A stretch of 64,000 nucleotides of DNA, taken from positions 6,076,001 through 6,140,000 of the forward strand of contig NZ_AP021874.1 in NCBI RefSeq assembly GCF_009688945.1. The letters run 5' to 3'. This DNA comes from Desulfosarcina alkanivorans (lineage in GTDB: Bacteria > Desulfobacterota > Desulfobacteria > Desulfobacterales > Desulfosarcinaceae). The first letter of the stretch is position 1, and each line of letters begins with the position of its first letter. Positions 58,907 to 64,000 of the stretch are shown here, piece by piece. The position numbers and the translations under genes were made by a program. The notes under the pieces are model-generated. The model saw only the letters and a program-made list of their open reading frames with translations, made no database searches and was not told the DNA's origin.

Positions 58907-61900
58907 CGGTCGCCGCCAACCCGGTCGCCGGGGCGAACCGGCAGGCAAGGGCCCCATTGCCTGGATGGCCGGGCACAGTGTCGCCGCCAACCTGTTGATG
59001 GTCGTTTTTCTGGTGGGCGGCCTGATCTATGCCGGACAGATTAAAAAAGAGGTGTTCCCCGACTTCGAGCTGGATTACGTCACCATCAGCGTACCTTACC
59101 CCGGCGCCAGTCCGGAGGAGGTGGAGCGCGGCGTGGTGCTGGCCGTCGAAGAGGCGGTGCAGGGTCTGGACGGGATCAAGGAGATTACGGCGACCGCCGC
59201 TGAAGGCTCGGGCAGTGTTACCGTCGAAATTATCGAAGGAAAAAGCATCGCGCGCCTGGCCCAGGACATTCAGGCCGAAGTGGACCGCATCACTTCCTTC
59301 CCCGACGAGGCGGAAGAACCGCGGGTGAGCATTGCCCAGCGAAAACGCTCCGTGGTTTCACTGGCCCTTTACGGTGACCAGGATGAAAAGGTGCTGCGCG
59401 AGACCGCGGAACAGGTCAGGGACCGGCTGCTCCAGTCGCCCCAGATTACCCAGGTGGAGTTCTCCGGTGTCCGTGATTACGAAATCGACATTTCGGTTCC
59501 CCAGTCGCAGCTGCGGGCCTATGGCCTGACCCTGGCCCAGATCGCCCAGACGATTCGCCGGGCGGCGGTGGAACTGCCCGGGGGGGCCATCAAGACCGAA
59601 GGCGGGGATGTGCTGGTCCGGATGAAAGAGCGCCGCGACTATGGTCCCGAGTTCGGACGGATTCCCATTATCACCAGCAATGATGGCACCCAGGTGTTGC
59701 TGTCCGACATCGCCCGGATCAAGGACGGGTTCGAAGATTCGGACAGCTATGCCACCTACAACGGATATCCCGCCATTCTCATCGAGGTCTATCGGGTGGG
59801 GGAACAGACCCCCATCGCCGTTTCCGAAGCCGTACGGGAAAAATTAATCGAGATCAATGCGGACCTGCCGCCGAAGATTTTTCTGGATGCGCGCAACGAT
59901 CGGTCGGACATCTATCGGCAGCGCATGGACCTGATGCTCAGAAACGGCTATATGGGACTGGCGCTGGTCTTCATCCTGCTGGCGATTTTTTTAGAGCCCC
60001 GCCTGGCCTTCTGGGTGAGTCTCGGCATTCCCATTTCCATTCTGGGTTCCCTTTTTTTCATTCCCATGGCCGGTGTGAGCATCAATGTCATCTCCATGTT
60101 CGCTTTCATCATTACGCTGGGCATCGTGGTGGATGATGCCATCGTTGCCGGCGAAAACATGTTTCATCATCGCCAGAAAGGTTCCTCCTGGTTCAAATCC
60201 GCCGTGGATGGAACGCGGGAAATCGCTACGCCGGTGACCTTCAGTGTGCTCACCAACCTGGTGGCCTTTGCCCCGCTGTTTTTTGTGTCCGGTTTCATGG
60301 GCAAGGTCTTCCGGCAGATTCCGGTGGTGGTGGTTGCCGTATTTGCCATTTCCCTGGTAGAGAGCCTGCTGATCCTGCCGGCCCATATCGGCCACCAGCG
60401 ACGCAGTGCCCCCACCACCGGTCTTTTCGGCTGGCTGTTCCGGCTGCAGCAGCGCTTCAGCAACTGGTTTTCCCGCATGGTGCGGACCCGGTATGGGCCA
60501 TTTCTGGATCTGGTCCTGAGAAACCGTTACGTGGCCATCAGCCTGGGGATCGCCCTGCTGATGGTCACCATCAGCTTCGTCAGAAGCGGGCGGATGGGAT
60601 TCGAGCTGTTTCCCAAGGTGGAATCGGATTACGCCATCGTTACCGCCGTGCTTCCCTACGGAACCGCCGTTCAAAAGACCGAGGCGGTTCAGCGACGCCT
60701 GGTCGCATCCGCCCAGCAGGTGGCTGATGAAAATGGCGGGGAGAAACTGGTCGAAGGCATTTTTGCCCGAATTAACGGCAACGAGGCCACCGTGCGGATT
60801 TACCTGACTTCGCCCGAGGTTCGCCCGATCTCCACAGCCGCCGTAACCGCCCTGTGGCGGGAGCGGTTGGGCGCCATTACCGGTCTGGAGTCGCTGAAGT
60901 TCGAATCCGATGCCGGTGGACCCGGACGGGGGGCTTCCATCTCCGTGGAGTTGAGCCATCGCAATGTCGACATCCTTGCCCGGGCCAGCGGGGAAGTGGC
61001 CCAGGCACTCGGCTATTTTCCCAATGTCACGGATATTGACGACGGCTATTCACCGGGCAAGCGGCAGATCGATTTCAAAATCAGGCCCGAAGCCCGCAGC
61101 CTGGGGCTTCGGGCCCAGGATGTGGCCCGCCTGGTACGGCATGCCTACTACGGCGCCGAAGCCTTGCGCCAGCAGCGGGGGCGCAACGAAGTGCGGGTGA
61201 TGGTGCGACTGCCCAAAAGCGAGCGGGTGTCCGAACAGCAGCTGGAGGATATGGTGCTGCTGACCCCGGTGGGCACGGAAATCCCGCTGATGGAAGCGGT
61301 GACCGTCCAGCACGGGCGGGCATACACCACCATCAAGCGGCGCAACGGCCGGCGGGTGGTGACCGTGACTGCCGATGCCCGGCCGAGGAGCAAGGCCGGC
61401 CAGATCCTCAGCGCCCTTTCCGACGAAACCCTGCCTGCACTCCAGGCCCGATACCCGGGCCTGACGTATAGTTTCGAGGGGCGGCAGGCCGACCGCAGAG
61501 AGAGCATGCAGAGCCTGACAAAGGGGCTCATGTTTGCCCTGCTGGTGATCTACGCCATGCTGGCCATCCCTTTCAACAGCTTCATCCAGCCCCTGATTAT
61601 CATGCTGGTGATTCCCTTCGGTATTGTCGGAGCGGTGATCGGGCACCTGATCATGGGGTACAGTCTGAGCCTGATGAGCATGTTCGGGGTGGTGGCGCTT
61701 TCCGGCGTGGTCATCAACGATTCGCTGGTGCTCATCGATTTTGCCAATCGGCAGCGGCTACAGGGAATGGATCGCCACGATGCCATTCACGTTTCCGGTA
61801 TCAACCGCTTCCGGCCGATCCTGCTGACCACCCTGACCACCTTCGGCGGACTGACCCCCATGATTTTCGAAACCTCGCGGCAGGCCCGGTTTCTCATCCC

Positions 61901-62039
61901 CATGGCGGTTTCCCTTGGGTTTGGCATTCTTTTCGCCACATTGATCACCCTGCTCCTGGTTCCCTGCCTTTACCTGATTGTCGAAGACCTGCGCCAGTTG
62001 CTGCATGTGTTCCGATCGTCGGAAGCCGGGACCGGATGA
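58899..62039 (+). CDS. RND efflux pump permease (AcrB/MdtC superfamily)
   Basis: 1046 residues and the standard RND layout of 12 membrane helices with two large periplasmic loops. AGHSVAANLLMVVFLVGGLI is TM1, and FPDFELDYVTISVPYPGASP opens the first porter domain. The proton-relay pair lies in TM4 (IITLGIVVDDAIVAGENMF). GVVALSGVVINDSLVLIDFA is the TM10-11 counterpart, and FRPILLTTLTTFGGLTPMIF follows. Energised by the proton gradient, it exports drugs, detergents or metabolites; the substrate is unknown. GGAAGG at 58884-58889 supports ATG 58899. It is the third gene of a complete tripartite operon. No local repressor gene is adjacent. Confidence 0.95.
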   Translation: MGSGRRQPGRRGEPAGKGPIAWMAGHSVAANLLMVVFLVGGLIYAGQIKKEVFPDFELDYVTISVPYPGASPEEVERGVVLAVEEAVQGLDGIKEITATAAEGSGSVTVEIIEGKSIARLAQDIQAEVDRITSFPDEAEEPRVSIAQRKRSVVSLALYGDQDEKVLRETAEQVRDRLLQSPQITQVEFSGVRDYEIDISVPQSQLRAYGLTLAQIAQTIRRAAVELPGGAIKTEGGDVLVRMKERRDYGPEFGRIPIITSNDGTQVLLSDIARIKDGFEDSDSYATYNGYPAILIEVYRVGEQTPIAVSEAVREKLIEINADLPPKIFLDARNDRSDIYRQRMDLMLRNGYMGLALVFILLAIFLEPRLAFWVSLGIPISILGSLFFIPMAGVSINVISMFAFIITLGIVVDDAIVAGENMFHHRQKGSSWFKSAVDGTREIATPVTFSVLTNLVAFAPLFFVSGFMGKVFRQIPVVVVAVFAISLVESLLILPAHIGHQRRSAPTTGLFGWLFRLQQRFSNWFSRMVRTRYGPFLDLVLRNRYVAISLGIALLMVTISFVRSGRMGFELFPKVESDYAIVTAVLPYGTAVQKTEAVQRRLVASAQQVADENGGEKLVEGIFARINGNEATVRIYLTSPEVRPISTAAVTALWRERLGAITGLESLKFESDAGGPGRGASISVELSHRNVDILARASGEVAQALGYFPNVTDIDDGYSPGKRQIDFKIRPEARSLGLRAQDVARLVRHAYYGAEALRQQRGRNEVRVMVRLPKSERVSEQQLEDMVLLTPVGTEIPLMEAVTVQHGRAYTTIKRRNGRRVVTVTADARPRSKAGQILSALSDETLPALQARYPGLTYSFEGRQADRRESMQSLTKGLMFALLVIYAMLAIPFNSFIQPLIIMLVIPFGIVGAVIGHLIMGYSLSLMSMFGVVALSGVVINDSLVLIDFANRQRLQGMDRHDAIHVSGINRFRPILLTTLTTFGGLTPMIFETSRQARFLIPMAVSLGFGILFATLITLLLVPCLYLIVEDLRQLLHVFRSSEAGTG

Positions 62040-62144
62040 GATGCCTTGTCTGCGCCGCGATGGCGCTCATGAGCCCTTTGGAGTCGATCAGGATGGCTGC
62101 GACGGCGGCCGGATAAAATGGTTAAACCCGGGATATGCTGACCG

Positions 62145-62825
62145 ATGAGCAACCACAATGCCAATCAATGCCAACGCTGCGGGACCTGCTGTGAGAAGGG
62201 GGGACCCGGCCTTCATCTGCAGGACCGGGACCTGGTCGACAGCGGCCGGATTCCACTGCGGTGCCTGTTCACCCTGCGGCGGGGGGAACTGGCCCGGGAC
62301 AACGTCAAGGGCCGCCTGGTTCCGCTGGCCCAAGAGATCATTAAGATAAAGGGGCAGCCCGGCAGGTGGACTTGCCTGTTTTACCATAAAAAGACCCGGG
62401 GTTGCGGCATCTACGAACATCGTCCGCTGGAGTGCCGGGCGCTGAACTGCCGGGACACCCGGCGGATTGAAGCGGTATACGATACCGCCCGTTTGACCCG
62501 ACGGGACCTGTTGGCCGGCGTCGACGGTTTATGGGATCTGGTCGAGGACCATGAGCAGCGCTGCAGCTATGGCGGACTGAAATCCCTGGTGGGCGATGGG
62601 AGCCGTGGGGATCGCCCCGGGCAGGAAGCGGCCATTCTGGAGATTCTGCGTTATGATGCCCATGTCCGCCAGCTGACCGTTGAAAAGGGGGGAATGGATG
62701 AACGGATGCTTGATTTTCTATTTGGCCGCCCACTGGCCGAAAGCATCAAGATGTTCGGAATTGCGTTGAAAAAAGAGAGCGGAACATACCGGCTGGTGTT
62801 TGGGTCATCAATGTCCGGAAGGTGA
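62145..62825 (+). CDS. YkgJ-family cysteine-cluster protein
   Basis: 226 residues. CQRCGTCCEKGGPGL at the N-terminus, WTCLFYHKKTRGCGIYEHRP and LECRALNCRDT give the eight-cysteine pattern of the YkgJ/UPF0153 family, thought to bind zinc or an iron-sulfur cluster. A helical C-terminal extension (about 130-226) is longer than the minimal domain. Function unknown. It starts 105 bases after the RND pump gene, with no ribosome site of note (GATATG at 62131). Confidence 0.88.
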   Translation: MSNHNANQCQRCGTCCEKGGPGLHLQDRDLVDSGRIPLRCLFTLRRGELARDNVKGRLVPLAQEIIKIKGQPGRWTCLFYHKKTRGCGIYEHRPLECRALNCRDTRRIEAVYDTARLTRRDLLAGVDGLWDLVEDHEQRCSYGGLKSLVGDGSRGDRPGQEAAILEILRYDAHVRQLTVEKGGMDERMLDFLFGRPLAESIKMFGIALKKESGTYRLVFGSSMSGR

Positions 62826-62950
62826 GCCGGCGGTGAACGGCAACCCTGTCGCGACCCGTCGCTTCAACTTCTGCCGGCGACCGGATGCCTGTGTACATCG
62901 ATGACCCGGAACGACCGTTTTCAGATACCATGATGGAACAGGAGGAACAG

Positions 62951-63352
62951 ATGAACAACCGTTGTTTGGTTAGCGTGATCGTTGGTTTGGTGGTATGGGG
63001 CGGCCTTTCCCTGGCTACGGTGATGGCCCGGGAGATTACCGTTGCCCAGGCCGTGGTCTGCCAGGAGGTGGTGGACCGGGTGCCCGTGGGGGCCGGCGAC
63101 GTGATCCCTGCAGGGACGGAGCGGGTGTTCTGCTTTACCCGGATCGAGGGGGCCGGGGGAGACGCCGAGATTACCCACAACTGGTATTACCAGGGCAGCT
63201 TGAAGGCCTCGGTGGTCCTGCCGGTGCGCGCCGGCAGCTGGCGCACCTGGAGTTCAAAGAAGATGCTTCCGGAATGGACCGGTGAGTGGATGATAGAAGT
63301 GCTTTCCAAGGACGGCACCCCCCTGGAGAGCGTCATTTTTTTCGTTCAGTAG
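62951..63352 (+). CDS. DUF2914 periplasmic protein
   Basis: 133 residues. A signal peptide (about 1-27, NNRCLVSVIVGLVVWGGLSL, cleavage near VMA/REI) is followed by a DUF2914 domain: DRVPVGAGDVIPAGTERVFC, CFTRIEGAGG, THNWYYQG and the hallmark SWRTWSSKKMLPEWTGEW. Function unknown; members occur in the periplasm or as C-terminal parts of membrane proteins. GGAGGAACAG at 62941-62950 gives a strong ribosome site, so the earlier ATG at 62885 is not used. It reads towards the hydrolase gene at the right edge. Confidence 0.9.
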   Translation: MNNRCLVSVIVGLVVWGGLSLATVMAREITVAQAVVCQEVVDRVPVGAGDVIPAGTERVFCFTRIEGAGGDAEITHNWYYQGSLKASVVLPVRAGSWRTWSSKKMLPEWTGEWMIEVLSKDGTPLESVIFFVQ

Positions 63353-63463
63353 TACCTGCCGATGGTTTCTGCAGGCCTTCCCGTGCGGGGTCCATGCGGT
63401 CCATGCGGCATGGTTGGTTCCGGATGGGCCCTGTGCAGACTCCCCGGGACTGGATGGGGCCTC

Positions 63464-64000
63464 TTATTCGTCCAGGTTGCTCAGGACCGGCATGCGGTCG
63501 TATAGCCCGGGCCGGCGATTGGGAAAGAAATACCGCATGCGGTGGCTGCGGACATGCTGAATCCGTTCGGCCGTCAGGTCGACCACGATCATTCCCGGTT
63601 CTCCCGTCAGGCGTGTCTCCATGATCTCTCCGGACGGTGAGAAGACCACGGCATTTCCGGGGAAGACCAGGCCGTTTCCGTTGTCGCCGGTTTGATTGCA
63701 GGCCACCACGAAGAGGCCGTTGTCAAAGGCCCGGGCGGGAAGGTGGCGCATCCACGACTGGTGTTTGTCCGCCGCCTGACCCCGCGGTGAGGCATGGGGC
63801 ATGAAGATGATGTCGGCATCGGTTTCTGCCATTCGCGTGGACAGCTCGGGGAAATGAGCATCGTAACAGAGCTGGATGCCGAATCGGATCCCTGACCAGT
63901 GGAACACCGGCAGGGCGCTGCCTGGCCGGAACTGGTCTGTTTCCGGCGGCGCCAGGTGAAGTTTCCGATAGACACCGGTCCGGCCCTCCGGCGTGATCAC
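63464..64000 (-). CDS. Carbon-nitrogen hydrolase (nitrilase superfamily), partial at right edge
   Basis: The C-terminal ~178 codons lie in the window and the N-terminal part, with the catalytic Glu, is beyond the edge. The catalytic Lys is in GVYRKLHLAPPETDQF and the nucleophile Cys in GIQLCYDAHFPELSTRM. PARAFDNGLFVVACNQTG and FSPSGEIMETRLTGEPGM follow the family pattern. It would hydrolyse an amide such as omega-amidase or N-carbamoyl substrates. The tail HRMRYFFPNRRPGLYDRM is typical. The substrate is unknown. It faces the DUF2914 gene with 111 bases between stops and no clear terminator. Confidence 0.92.
   Translation of the reverse strand: MITPEGRTGVYRKLHLAPPETDQFRPGSALPVFHWSGIRFGIQLCYDAHFPELSTRMAETDADIIFMPHASPRGQAADKHQSWMRHLPARAFDNGLFVVACNQTGDNGNGLVFPGNAVVFSPSGEIMETRLTGEPGMIVVDLTAERIQHVRSHRMRYFFPNRRPGLYDRMPVLSNLDE

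Overview
The window is a 64 kb chromosomal segment from an anaerobic, Gram-negative, respiratory bacterium. A sulfate-reducing Desulfobacterota (Desulfosarcina-like) is the best guess. This rests on inference: most of the sequence is high in G+C, and there is a TRAP importer with CoA-ligase/thiolase/DUF35 catabolic genes, a sigma-54 activator with Cys-bearing PAS domains, a TIGR03790-type secreted protein, a lipoprotein-anchored RND efflux system and many PAS two-component systems. No rRNA or ribosomal protein is present to fix the taxonomy.

Layout. (1) 1-5790: A+T-richer DNA holding the tail of a flavoprotein disulfide reductase, an AbiE toxin-antitoxin pair and a 973-residue primase/helicase/PLD-nuclease fusion. 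It stops against the 3' end of a tRNA-Asn gene that has its own promoter and terminator. (2) 6250-11290: a TIR-like/DUF4071 protein, an XRE regulator, a sodium:solute symporter and a 28-residue membrane peptide. (3) 11379-14489: two sugar/methyl transferases (minus strand) and an HMG-CoA lyase-like enzyme. (4) 14649-22180: c-di-GMP and cell-wall block with an HD-GYP response regulator, a membrane protein, a class A PBP, a SPOR protein, a diguanylate cyclase and a small acidic protein, closed by a strong terminator. (5) 22332-27921: acyl-CoA synthetase, a NarL-type two-component pair, a His-rich cation diffusion facilitator and a DJ-1/PfpI protein. (6) 28356-41707: a catabolic cluster of lower G+C, with a second NarL-type pair, DctPQM importer, two SDRs, acyl-CoA ligase, VOC epimerase, SCP2-type thiolase with a DUF35 partner and a carboxymuconolactone decarboxylase-like protein. 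It also contains three broken genes: a dctM tail, an internally deleted alcohol/quinone dehydrogenase and a frameshifted universal stress protein. (7) 41896-45227: a REC-PAS kinase overlapping a receiver-less sigma-54 activator. (8) 45626-49574: a two-domain peptidoglycan hydrolase and a subtilisin-like protease with two P-domains, both without signal peptides. (9) 49797-55014: GntR/UTRA regulator, trpB, trpA, Fe-type alcohol dehydrogenase and a TIGR03790 protein, preceded by a heptamer repeat and a dyad. (10) 55260-64000: a 58-codon ORF, an isolated khpA, a tripartite RND efflux operon, a Cys-cluster protein, a DUF2914 protein and the C-terminal part of a nitrilase-family hydrolase.

How they fit together. 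Region 1 looks like a small defence island at a tRNA gene. In region 6 the sensor pair probably controls import of an organic acid by DctPQM, followed by CoA activation, oxidation by the SDRs and thiolytic cleavage. Two TCACCCG boxes just upstream of a candidate TRAP promoter are plausible regulator sites. Region 8 is the least expected content: a wall-cutting enzyme and a protease side by side with no visible export signal. Region 9 puts a tryptophan synthase pair under a GntR-family regulator and away from the other trp genes.
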